NCBI GenBank assembly: GCA_937928665.1
Contig: CALFVM010000023.1
Location: forward strand, 1 to 7,859
DNA: 7,859 bases
DNA from: an uncultured Candidatus Methylacidiphilales bacterium
GTDB lineage: Bacteria > Verrucomicrobiota > Verrucomicrobiia > Methylacidiphilales > CALFVM01
Direction: 5' to 3'
Part shown: piece after piece, positions 1 through 5,933 of the stretch
How positions within the stretch are numbered: position 1 is the first letter of the stretch
Layout of the letters: every line of letters begins with the position of its first letter
Program-made: the position numbers and the translations under genes
Notes under the pieces: generated by a model
The model's database searches: none
The model's input: only the letters and a program-made list of their open reading frames with translations
What the model was told of the DNA's origin: nothing

Positions 1-47
1 GTGACGGTGCAGCGGACGCAGGGAGTGACGCCGTAGCCGGGACCCGG

Positions 48-1055
48 TCAAAACCGGTCGAACGCGGCCAGTTCGGCGAGACCCTGGCGGGCGGCCGCGC
101 CATCAAGAGGAAACGCACCCGTGCGTCCAAGCGCATTAGCCCCTTCCTGGCTCAACGCCAGACGGGTGAACTCCCGGACCAGCGGATCCATCGGGCGACT
201 CCGCGGGTTGACGTAGAGGTAATAGAACGAGCGGTAGGGATAGATTCCAGACATCAGGTTTTCCCGGGTGGGAAAAATGGCGAAGCGTTGGCCACGGAGT
301 TGAAGTCCGATGGCTTTGATCGCGCCACCGGCGAGGCGCGCGTTGCCAATCCCGATGGCACCGGGATCCTGTTCGACGCGGCGGACGACCTGGTTGGAAC
401 TGTCGGTGAACATCACGCGGGGATTAAAAGGTCCACCGCCCAGTGCCGCCCACTGGAAGGCCCGGGTGATTTCCCCGCCGGGAGCGGGGGCAACCGGATT
501 AATCGGAAATCCGGCCCAACCACCAGATGCACCGACCTGACCCCAGGTCCCGGCGGCACTCCGGCCGAGTCCGAAGATGGAAGACACTTGTTCCGGCGTG
601 AGGGTGGCAACCGGGTTGGAGGGATGAACGAAGACATCGACTGGTTCCTGGCCAATCCGGAACTCAAGGGGCGGACCATTAAAACGTTCAGTGAAGGCGA
701 GCTTTTCCGAATCGCTCAAGGGCCGTGTATTCACCGCCACAGTCACCTTGCCCGCAAGGAATTCCCCGGCGATGTTCGCGGGGAGGAGAAGGTCGGTGTA
801 GGCACCCCAATGTAGCCGCTTGAAGGTCGTGGACAGTTCTGTCAGGTAAGGTGCCAGGAATGGAGCCGCTCCAAGTCGAAGTGTGCCTTGCAGATAGTCG
901 CCGGACGGGGTGTAGGTGGGCAGCGGAACCGCCTGAACCGCAGCCGGGCCGGGTCCGGATTGTCGGGAGCTCGTGGACTCACAACCAGCCAAAGCGAGAA
1001 GGCTTACCAGACCGAGTGTGGAGAGGAACGGAGCCGACCTCATGGTGGAAGTCAC
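48..1055 (-). CDS. PstS-like periplasmic substrate-binding lipoprotein
   Basis: This 335-residue protein is probably an outer-surface or periplasmic lipoprotein that binds a small anion such as phosphate. Residues 5-25 form a lipoprotein signal peptide: basic start, hydrophobic core, and lipobox Leu22-Ala-Gly-Cys25. A Ser/Gly/Pro-rich linker follows to about residue 53. The rest resembles the PstS/PBP-like family: a strand-rich start (GTLRLGAAPF), a region resembling the PstS segment LTxEQhxxIFxG...W (TLTPEQVSSIFGLG, then TWGQVG at 170-175), and a segment like 'V..V..dPGAIGIG' (223-237). The reading begins at a GTG that overlaps the stop of a 46-codon upstream ORF. The ATG four codons later (1043) gives a cleaner signal peptide and may be the true start. 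No PstC/A/B permease gene is visible here, so it may be an orphan binding protein used for sensing, scavenging or signalling. Family call is fairly safe; the ligand is not established. Confidence 0.8.
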   Translation of the reverse strand: MTSTMRSAPFLSTLGLVSLLALAGCESTSSRQSGPGPAAVQAVPLPTYTPSGDYLQGTLRLGAAPFLAPYLTELSTTFKRLHWGAYTDLLLPANIAGEFLAGKVTVAVNTRPLSDSEKLAFTERFNGPPLEFRIGQEPVDVFVHPSNPVATLTPEQVSSIFGLGRSAAGTWGQVGASGGWAGFPINPVAPAPGGEITRAFQWAALGGGPFNPRVMFTDSSNQVVRRVEQDPGAIGIGNARLAGGAIKAIGLQLRGQRFAIFPTRENLMSGIYPYRSFYYLYVNPRSRPMDPLVREFTRLALSQEGANALGRTGAFPLDGAAARQGLAELAAFDRF

Positions 1056-1192
1056 GGTTCGCGCACTTCAAGAAACGGCGGCAGGTTTTCGGCTGACGCA
1101 TCCGAGCAAGACGAAATGCTGAGTGCGTACAGGGAGAAAAGCCCGAGGCAGAGGACGGTAAAGAAAAAGCGAAAGTCGAGGAGTGAGCGCAT
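1052..1192 (-). CDS. Small putative lipoprotein (46 aa), possible leader ORF
   Basis: A short ORF starts at ATG 1192 and ends in TGA at 1054-1052. It has a short charged N-terminus (MRSLLDFR), a strongly hydrophobic core (FFFTVLCLGLFSLYALS) and a lipobox-like Ile26-Ser-Ser-Cys29, which would leave an 18-residue mature peptide. Its stop overlaps the GTG start of the following PstS-like gene by four bases (GTGA), the arrangement expected for translational coupling. No clear Shine-Dalgarno sequence precedes it. I recognise no family. It could be a genuine tiny lipoprotein, a translated leader controlling the downstream gene, or a chance ORF; the signal-peptide pattern together with the exact overlap argues against chance. 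Confidence 0.42.
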   Translation of the reverse strand: MRSLLDFRFFFTVLCLGLFSLYALSISSCSDASAENLPPFLEVREP

Positions 1193-1207
1193 CGCAGTGC
1201 GGCGGAG

Positions 1208-1235
1208 TCAATACCGAATCAGCCCGATGCGTCAA
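1208..1235 (-). promoter_or_regulatory. Possible sigma-70-like promoter for the lipoprotein genes
   Basis: On the minus strand TTGACG (1235-1230) is followed after 16 bases by TATTGA (1213-1208). The -35 matches the consensus in five of six positions; the -10 is poor. It lies in the AT-richer part of the 103-base divergent intergenic region, just upstream of the small ORF at 1192. Transcription would begin only about ten bases before that ATG, giving a very short leader. It is weak evidence from the motif alone. Confidence 0.22.
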
Positions 1236-1295
1236 ACCTGCAATTGAAAAAGTTTGGTCCGGTGCCTGGGCGCATGGCAACCTTAGACCGGTTTT

Positions 1296-1649
1296 ATGAT
1301 GCGCACTCCGTGGATGATTCGGACGGGAGAAATGCTGGGTAACTTTGTGCTTCCCGGTGTCGGAACAGCCCTGTTTGCGGGCCAGGGCCGGAAGGGCTGG
1401 TGGAAACCCGCGCTTCTTTCGGCCTTCGGCATGGGGATCAGCCTGGCCGGAGCGGCTTTGGTCATCTCCATCACCGGCCTCTTTCCAACCCAAGATCATC
1501 TCGAGACAGTCCTCATCGACCAGCCGTCAAACCTCTGGCTGCTCGCTCTGGGAGCCCTGATGACCTTCGGAGGCGGCCTTTTTGTTCTGGCAGGCTATTT
1601 TTGGAGCATCGGCTCCGTGGTCATTCGCTGGACCAGGGAGGAATCTTGA
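1296..1649 (+). CDS. Small integral membrane protein, unknown function
   Basis: This 117-residue protein is predicted to sit in the inner membrane. It has a hydrophobic, Gly/Pro-containing N-terminal segment (residues 14-30, NFVLPGVGTALFAG), a basic aromatic turn (RKGWWK, 32-37), a hydrophobic helix at about 38-61, a short polar loop (63-79) and a long hydrophobic helix at about 80-111 ending in a charged tail. The N-terminal pattern 'N-hydrophobic-PG-G...G-basic-G' recalls small TM2-like bacterial membrane proteins, but I cannot assign a family. The start is uncertain: two ATG codons open the frame at 1296 and 1299, and a third at 1332 has GGAG only two bases before it. Its stop overlaps the TTG start of the next gene, so the two are probably co-translated. 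Confidence 0.68.
   Translation: MMRTPWMIRTGEMLGNFVLPGVGTALFAGQGRKGWWKPALLSAFGMGISLAGAALVISITGLFPTQDHLETVLIDQPSNLWLLALGALMTFGGGLFVLAGYFWSIGSVVIRWTREES
1635..1641 (+). promoter_or_regulatory. Strong Shine-Dalgarno that sets a TTG start
   Basis: AGGGAGG lies at the end of the membrane-protein gene, four bases before TTG at 1646. It is the best ribosome-binding motif I saw in the window. It supports starting the DUF4019 gene at TTG 1646, overlapping the previous stop as TTGA, and not at any upstream ATG in that frame. Confidence 0.7.
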
Positions 1650-2110
1650 ACGTCGTCGGGTTGTTGGCTTCCGGTTGGGTGACGTGGGCCGCGGTCGGGC
1701 AGCCACTTGAAATCACCGATGAAGCCCGGGCGGCAGCCGACCGATGGCTTGCCACCGTGGATACTCGTGATGCGACCGGCTCATGGGAAACGGCCGGGCG
1801 TGAGTTTCAGCAGGCTGTGACTCGGGAAGCATGGGCGGAAATCGTCCGAAGCTTGCCTTTGGAAGAAAAGCAGCTCGGGGGACGGCGCCTGGTGGCTGCC
1901 CGGTTTCTGCGCGAGCTTCCCGGCGGGGCGGTCGGTCAGTTTGTGGTGTTTCAGTTCAAGCGCGGCCCCGAATCCGGCCCAGAAGAAACCGTTATTGTCT
2001 CCCTGCAAATCGACGGGTCTTGGCGCGTCGCCGGCTATTTCACCGGGGGCAAGCCAAATCCCGGTCAACGGGGGACTGGTCCGGGGGACAGTGCGCTGCC
2101 TGTTCCCTGA
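1646..2110 (+). CDS. DUF4019 family protein, probably exported
   Basis: A 154-residue protein. After an uncharged hydrophobic start (residues 2-18) that may be a weak signal peptide or anchor, residues 25-132 carry the pattern I associate with DUF4019: 'A..WL..VDtrDatgSWetA...Fq..Vt...W' at about 30-63, 'G.R.L..arfl..LPGG.vGqfVvfqFk' at 78-105, and 'E.vivsLqiDGsWRVAGYF' at 114-132. The family's molecular role is unknown; it often occurs in secreted or periplasmic proteins. The frame is open much further upstream, but that part overlaps the membrane gene and has shadow-like composition. TTG 1646 with its Shine-Dalgarno is the supported start. The last 23 codons, beyond the conserved domain, overlap the convergent aminotransferase gene antisense. 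The function of this pair is unknown. Confidence 0.75.
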   Translation: MNVVGLLASGWVTWAAVGQPLEITDEARAAADRWLATVDTRDATGSWETAGREFQQAVTREAWAEIVRSLPLEEKQLGGRRLVAARFLRELPGGAVGQFVVFQFKRGPESGPEETVIVSLQIDGSWRVAGYFTGGKPNPGQRGTGPGDSALPVP

Positions 2111-3476
2111 TCCATCCCGCCATTTGTTCGGCCGCCCAATGAGCGGTAGCCGCGTCAACCGCCAGCGACGGGGAAACGGAGAGCACATTGCCGAGGCGAC
2201 CACCCCCAAGGAGGATGATGCCATCTGCGAGTGCTCGCTCAACGATGGGCCCAACAGGAATCGGTTCTCGGCCCGGTCCGGTCAGCTCAACACCCCACAT
2301 CAGGCCCCGGCCCCGGACCTCACCAACGCTTACACATCTAGGCAGAACGGAGTGCAGTGCTCTCTCCCACGCCTCGCCTGCGGTTCGGACCAAACCCGGC
2401 ATGGCGGGGTCAAGCCAGCGCCGGAGTGAGGCGACCCCGGCAGCGCATCCGACCGGGTTCCCGAGAAAGGTGCTGGTGTGGAGTGCCTCTCCGTCCGACT
2501 CCGGCCATGCGTCCATGATTCCGGCCCGGCCCACGCAGGCGGAGAGCGGGAAACCACCCGTGAGGGCTTTGCCGAGACAAATCAGGTCAGGGACCACCGC
2601 CTCCGCCTCACAGGCAAAGAGTGCCCCGGTGCGCCAGAATCCGGTGAGGATTTCGTCGAAGATGAGCAGTGCCCCGATTTCGTCAGCCGCATCCCGCAAC
2701 ATCCGGAGGAAGCCGCGTGGCGGAAAGATGTCCCCGCCCCGGCCTTGGGCGGGTTCAACCAGGATGGCAGCGATGGGTTGGTGCGCGTGAGCGTGACCAA
2801 TGGCGTCCCGAAGCGAAGGCCAGCCTGTTTCCTCGCAGTGCTCTCCGGGACATTTCCAGGGGCAGCGAAAGCAGTAGGGGTAGGGCAGAAAGGTGGTGAA
2901 GTCGGCTAACATCTTACGGAAGGGATCGGCGAACGGAGGCAGGCCCGTGGCCGTCAGAGCACCAAAACCGAGCCCATGGTAGCCTCCCTCAAAGGCGATA
3001 ACATTTCGTCGGCCAGTGGCCAGGCAGGCGGTCTTGAGGGCAGCCTCGATCGCTTCAAAACCGGAATTACCAAGAATGGATTTTCCCTCACCCGCCCCCC
3101 AACGTTCAAACGTGGCGGTGGAGAGCAGGCGGCAGAGGTCGGCCTTGCTGGCGGCCGGATGGACGTCGCCCATGGCGTGATAGAGTCGGCCGGTTTGCTC
3201 GGCAGCCGCCTTGGTGAACACGACATCATTGAACCCGCCCGTCGCTACGCCGAACCCAGAGGTTAAGTCCAGGAGCCGATTCCCATCGACGTCCCACACC
3301 GAGGCACCATCGGCTCTTTCCCAAAAGACGGGAAATCCTTCAGTGATGCAAGTGACGTTGCGCGATTCAAACCGCCGCAGTTCCGCCGCCAGGCGGCGGG
3401 ACTCGGGACCGGGAATGACCGTGCGAAGTTCGGGCCGCATCCCAGGGATTCTTGCCGGAACCACGGCGGGACGCAC
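2040..3476 (-). CDS. Class-III PLP-dependent aminotransferase
   Basis: A cytoplasmic fold-type I aminotransferase of 478 residues, near the usual class-III size. Visible landmarks: substrate-side start (WDVDGNRLLDLTSG, 61-74), PLP-phosphate region (GNSGFEA, 136-142), YHG (166-168) for cofactor stacking, EPAQGRGG (241-248), the Asp274 motif LLIFDEILTGFWRTG, the Schiff-base lysine Lys303 in GKALTGG, and the Thr336 region (HTSTFLGNP). It should move an amino group between an omega-amine or amino acid and a 2-oxo acid. The substrate cannot be read from sequence. Oddities are a four-cysteine cluster (202, 205, 209, 214) and Phe139 where Ala or Ser is usual after Ser-Gly. It follows the gspI-like stop by 35 bases, so it is probably in that operon. 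The reading begins at GTG; ATG 3440 (residue 13) is an equally plausible start. Its tail overlaps the convergent DUF4019 gene by 71 bases. Confidence 0.9.
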   Translation of the reverse strand: MRPAVVPARIPGMRPELRTVIPGPESRRLAAELRRFESRNVTCITEGFPVFWERADGASVWDVDGNRLLDLTSGFGVATGGFNDVVFTKAAAEQTGRLYHAMGDVHPAASKADLCRLLSTATFERWGAGEGKSILGNSGFEAIEAALKTACLATGRRNVIAFEGGYHGLGFGALTATGLPPFADPFRKMLADFTTFLPYPYCFRCPWKCPGEHCEETGWPSLRDAIGHAHAHQPIAAILVEPAQGRGGDIFPPRGFLRMLRDAADEIGALLIFDEILTGFWRTGALFACEAEAVVPDLICLGKALTGGFPLSACVGRAGIMDAWPESDGEALHTSTFLGNPVGCAAGVASLRRWLDPAMPGLVRTAGEAWERALHSVLPRCVSVGEVRGRGLMWGVELTGPGREPIPVGPIVERALADGIILLGGGRLGNVLSVSPSLAVDAATAHWAAEQMAGWIREQAAHCPPDQSPVDRDLACPR

Positions 3477-3511
3477 CCCAAAAACGGCCTGGCTCGCCCC
3501 GGACGGGCCGC

Positions 3512-3889
3512 TTACTGCATCTGGTGGATGAAGGTTTCGACCGCCAGGGGCGCGGGCGCATCCCGTCCGGAAGGTTCATAGCGAACTGTCACCCGAAACA
3601 TGCCGCTGAGAGGTGCTCCCTCGTGGTTGAGGAGTTCAACGGGCTCAACCTCGGTGTGGATTCTGCCAGGAAAAAGGGTGCTGTCGTTTTCGAACCTGCC
3701 GGGGGTGAGGGGAGCGATGCGGATTTCTTCCAGCCGATCGGCCAAGAGGACCTGGAGCTGGCGCTCTTTGCGAAAGGCCACAGCCGCGTCGATCCCGGCT
3801 TTGAGAGCGCCCATCAGGCTGATGACAGCAAAAGCGAAGATCGCCAGGGCGATCATCAACTCGATCATGGTAAAGCCACGCCGGTTCAT
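3512..3889 (-). CDS. gspI: Type II secretion minor pseudopilin, GspI-like
   Basis: A 125-residue prepilin-like protein. The short basic leader (MNRRG) is cut by prepilin peptidase before Phe6, with the essential +5 glutamate at Glu10 (GFTMIELMIALAIFAFAV). The hydrophobic helix (about 6-28) anchors the subunit in the inner membrane before assembly. The 'GFT.iE...ALAIFa' form, the length and the short C-terminal beta domain suit GspI, a subunit of the pseudopilus tip in type II secretion. The ATG overlaps the gspH-like stop as ATGA, and position after gspG and gspH also fits gspI. GspJ and GspK would normally follow but an aminotransferase gene does instead. GspI versus another minor pseudopilin is assigned partly by order. 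Confidence 0.78.
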   Translation of the reverse strand: MNRRGFTMIELMIALAIFAFAVISLMGALKAGIDAAVAFRKERQLQVLLADRLEEIRIAPLTPGRFENDSTLFPGRIHTEVEPVELLNHEGAPLSGMFRVTVRYEPSGRDAPAPLAVETFIHQMQ

Positions 3890-4401
3890 TTGAGGAAGCG
3901 GGCTGTCTCCAGGAAGCGGCCCGTCAGCGGGTCCACGTCGATTTCAACATAGGCACCCTCCCGGGCGATCCGGAATTGCATCGGACCGACAACGCCGGTG
4001 GGGTCAAACCGCCACACCTGGGCAGATGGCGGTTCCCAGGGTTGATCGGGGGAAGTTCGCAAGAGCAGCTCCACGCCCCGCTCAATCTGGATCACCTTGG
4101 CCGGCGTTTCTGACGGCTTTCCGCCAGGGTTGGGCGGCACGGAGGCGATGTGATCCTCGGTAAATTCGATCCGCCACGGGAGCCGGTCGGTGATGGCCCG
4201 AAAGCGGGTGCCCCGGGCCAGGTCGGAGATCTCCTGCACATCGCCCTGGAGACGGCTCTCCAGACCAAGGGTTCGGACAGTCATAAAGAGGAAGCCGAGC
4301 ATCAACACAATGATCGAGACGGTCAGAATCATCTCAATCAGAGTAAACCCGCCGTCAGCCGGCCACGCCCGTTTACTCTGTCGTCCAATTCCCGATATCA
4401 T
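3886..4401 (-). CDS. gspH: Type II secretion minor pseudopilin, GspH-like
   Basis: A 171-residue prepilin-like protein from ATG 4401. Its 18-residue leader ends Asp-Gly-Gly, cleavage falls before Phe19, and the +5 glutamate is Glu23 (GFTLIEMILTVSIIVLMLGF). The frame stays open to 4494, but that extra part lies wholly inside gspG and has poor composition. ATG 4401 lies inside the last codons of gspG, a 29-base overlap, and there is no good Shine-Dalgarno sequence, so translation probably depends on ribosomes finishing gspG. The C-terminal domain (about residues 50-171) is strand-rich, with 'WRIEFTEDHI', 'VWRFDPTGVVGPMQFRI' and 'YVEIDVDPLTGRF', consistent with a GspH/FimT-type globular domain. 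The specific GspH call rests on order and size; prepilin-like status is firm. Confidence 0.77.
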   Translation of the reverse strand: MISGIGRQSKRAWPADGGFTLIEMILTVSIIVLMLGFLFMTVRTLGLESRLQGDVQEISDLARGTRFRAITDRLPWRIEFTEDHIASVPPNPGGKPSETPAKVIQIERGVELLLRTSPDQPWEPPSAQVWRFDPTGVVGPMQFRIAREGAYVEIDVDPLTGRFLETARFLK

Positions 4402-4807
4402 CGTCCGTGTTCGGTTTCCGGTCCGGGCCGGCCGAGAACAGGTCAAAGCCGGACGAATTGCGGCGACCGGGATAGATGTAGATGTACTCCTCACCCCACG
4501 GATCTTTCTTGATCTGGTCCATCAACTGTTGCCAGCGCCGGGGAATCGGGGGAGTCGAGGGCCGGGTCACCAGAGCCTGCAGCCCTTGCTCACTGGTCGG
4601 AAGCATCTGATTGTAGGTTTCATAGGTCCGCAGCGCGATGGAGAACGTCTGGATGTCGGACTCCGCCGCGGTGATTTTCGCATACTCGCCCAGGCCGGTC
4701 AGCGATCGAATGCCCAGGCCCATGAGCAGAACGATGATGCCCAGAACCAGCATAATCTCGAACAGGGTGAAACCTCGGCGGGTCCGGTGGAGGGAAATCG
4801 TCTTCAT
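4373..4807 (-). CDS. gspG: Type II secretion major pseudopilin GspG
   Basis: A 144-residue major pseudopilin, the main building block of the type II secretion pseudopilus. The leader (MKTISLHRTRRG) is processed before Phe13, with +5 glutamate Glu17 in GFTLFEIMLVLGII. The GspG hallmarks follow in order: 'Y.qmLPTSEQGLQAL' (65-79), 'P.W...l' (88-95), 'KDPWGEEYIYIYPG' (101-114), 'FDLFSAGPD' (121-129), and an Asp-rich C-terminus (DDDIGNW, 135-141) matching the calcium-binding loop of GspG. The start ATG overlaps the stop of the upstream secreted-protein gene as ATGA, and the end overlaps the start of the gspH-like gene. Length and motifs are typical of the family, so this is the most secure call in the operon. 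Confidence 0.93.
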   Translation of the reverse strand: MKTISLHRTRRGFTLFEIMLVLGIIVLLMGLGIRSLTGLGEYAKITAAESDIQTFSIALRTYETYNQMLPTSEQGLQALVTRPSTPPIPRRWQQLMDQIKKDPWGEEYIYIYPGRRNSSGFDLFSAGPDRKPNTDDDIGNWTTE

Positions 4808-5835
4808 GGTTCGGGGAGTCTGAGGTCGGTGTTGAGGGAGTCGAGCGGTTCCGTTGTCTCCGTGTCTGCGGACGCGGGTCGCGCCAGTTCAAGTCGGACA
4901 TCTTTCAAGGCCATGAGCGGCAGTTCCGCGCCGGTCTGAGCCCGTTGAATCACGACCATGTTTTCTCCGGGCGCAAGCCAATCACCCGGGATAAAGAGGG
5001 AGAGTGCCCGCCAGCCCGCGTAGGTCCACTGAGTGCCTTCGCGCAGCACGCCCGGATCGCCCAGCGCGGGCACGGACGGCGTGGCAAGGAGCGGACCGTT
5101 GCCGTTGACCCAGAGTTCGAGCGATTCTCCAAGGAACGCACCGGCGATTTCAGCCCGGAACGCGGCCGCCTCAGGCACGGCAATAAGGTCAAAACTGAAC
5201 TCCGCTCCTTCATCCGCCCGGAGCGGAGGGGTGTGGAGAACAGCATCGACCGACCGAGGCAGAACCTGATCTCGCCGGGAGAGGGGAATCCCCTCGTTCG
5301 TTTCGTCCACGCATTTCATTCGTTCCCCACCGAAAACCACGCGTGGCAATCTTTCCGTGGCCGTCGCGAAAACTTCCTGAGCACTCAGCCAGGCAACCGA
5401 CACGCGGATGAAAGCCGCTTTGGCCTGGGACGAATGGAACTCCAGGGTCGGAGCCCGGCCGAGTTCGGACGCCGGGAGCACCACAACGATTTGCTCCGGC
5501 AACCCGGTGTGTTCCCGCAGGTCCGGCGAAAGCAAAACGGCCTCCCCATCGCCCGGGTCGAGGATGGCCCGGATGAAACCACCGGAGGATCCCGGAACGA
5601 TCAGCGTGATCGCGGCTGCGGCCGCCCGGGGCGGGGGATCGAGCTGGAGGGCAAGAAATCCGAGCAGTCCATCCACATCCGATGCGGTTCCTCCCAGGAT
5701 TCCCGGAGCGGGCTTCGTCAGGTAACCATCCGGGCGGTCCCAGGTGAACTCGTCCGGTAACGGGACAACCGCACGAGCCAGCTCCGGAACAAGCACCACC
5801 ACAAAAAATAAAAGGACGCGGCCGACTACCGACAT
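4804..5835 (-). CDS. Secreted protein of unknown function in the pseudopilin operon
   Basis: A 343-residue protein with a clear Sec signal peptide: hydrophobic core VLLFFVVVLV and an Ala20-Arg-Ala22 cleavage site. I do not recognise the family. The mature part looks beta-rich, perhaps two jelly-roll or galactose-binding-like domains: an N-terminal one around 70-165 (VVVLPASELG, RVSVAWLSA) and a C-terminal one around 205-316. In the latter, 'LELWVNGNG', 'YAGWRALSLFIPGDWLAPGEN' and 'LKDVRLELARP' resemble carbohydrate-binding-type modules with an N-G turn and a 'L.pGeN' edge strand. The tail after 320 is Thr/Glu-rich and probably disordered. Its stop overlaps the gspG ATG (ATGA), so it is translated with the pseudopilins and is a candidate cargo, assembly factor or pseudopilus-associated protein. 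There is no Shine-Dalgarno sequence at its ATG. Confidence 0.72.
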   Translation of the reverse strand: MSVVGRVLLFFVVVLVPELARAVVPLPDEFTWDRPDGYLTKPAPGILGGTASDVDGLLGFLALQLDPPPRAAAAAITLIVPGSSGGFIRAILDPGDGEAVLLSPDLREHTGLPEQIVVVLPASELGRAPTLEFHSSQAKAAFIRVSVAWLSAQEVFATATERLPRVVFGGERMKCVDETNEGIPLSRRDQVLPRSVDAVLHTPPLRADEGAEFSFDLIAVPEAAAFRAEIAGAFLGESLELWVNGNGPLLATPSVPALGDPGVLREGTQWTYAGWRALSLFIPGDWLAPGENMVVIQRAQTGAELPLMALKDVRLELARPASADTETTEPLDSLNTDLRLPEP

Positions 5836-5927
5836 AGGTTTTTAGTAGCAGTTGAATTTGGAGGATGCCAGAAATTCCCGGTTCTGACAGGGGTCGTCTT
5901 CGCGTATTGAGCAAAATTAACCAGAAC
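5836..5927 (-). promoter_or_regulatory. 92-base gap between the secA-like gene and the pseudopilin operon
   Basis: This is the only real gap in the right-hand block, so it is where a separate promoter for the pseudopilin unit would lie. It is AT-richer than the flanking genes near 5905-5930. I found no convincing -35/-10 pair, no sigma-54 GG-N10-GC pair and no stem followed by a T run. A weak 5-base inverted repeat (CAGAA/TTCTG, around 5868-5886) is too short to call a terminator. Read-through from the secA-like gene is equally possible. Confidence 0.25.
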
Positions 5928-5933
5928 TTAACC
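5917..5933. repeat. Two TTAACC direct repeats with an 11-base period
   Basis: On the plus strand TTAACC (5917-5922) recurs at 5928-5933 with five bases between, so both copies face the same side of the helix. This spacing is typical of PhoB-family response-regulator sites, and the half-site resembles the TTAAC-type boxes reported for cyanobacterial SphR and Bacillus PhoP. The second copy includes the stop codon of the secA-like gene, and the repeats read away from the downstream gene, so chance is a serious alternative. Confidence 0.2.

Noticed and set aside
37..47. Inverted repeat CCGGG-A-CCCGG after the PstS-like gene
   Set aside because: A one-base loop cannot form a stable hairpin and no T run follows, so it is not a credible terminator.
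1193..1295. Plus-strand promoter for the membrane-protein gene
   Set aside because: A TTGAAA occurs near 1245 but no acceptable -10 lies at 16-18 bases, so I make no call.
1068..1499. 143-codon minus-strand frame opposite the small membrane gene
   Set aside because: Composition is Arg/Pro/His-rich with no domain, and it is antisense to a frame with clear membrane helices and a coupled downstream gene.
1400..1645. N-terminal extension of the DUF4019 reading frame
   Set aside because: It overlaps the membrane-protein gene, is rich in Arg/His/Ser/Pro without structure, and TTG 1646 has a strong Shine-Dalgarno sequence.
4402..4494. Upstream 31-codon extension of the gspH-like frame
   Set aside because: It lies entirely in gspG, would give an implausibly long leader of about 49 residues, and has shadow-like composition.
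4945..5760. 271-codon plus-strand frame opposite the secreted-protein gene
   Set aside because: The translation is Arg/Gly-rich and unstructured, while the minus-strand frame has a signal peptide and coupled stop/start overlap.
5911..5930. Possible sigma-54 promoter (CTGG...TTGC) before the secreted-protein gene
   Set aside because: Only 8 bases separate GG and GC; sigma-54 elements require 10.
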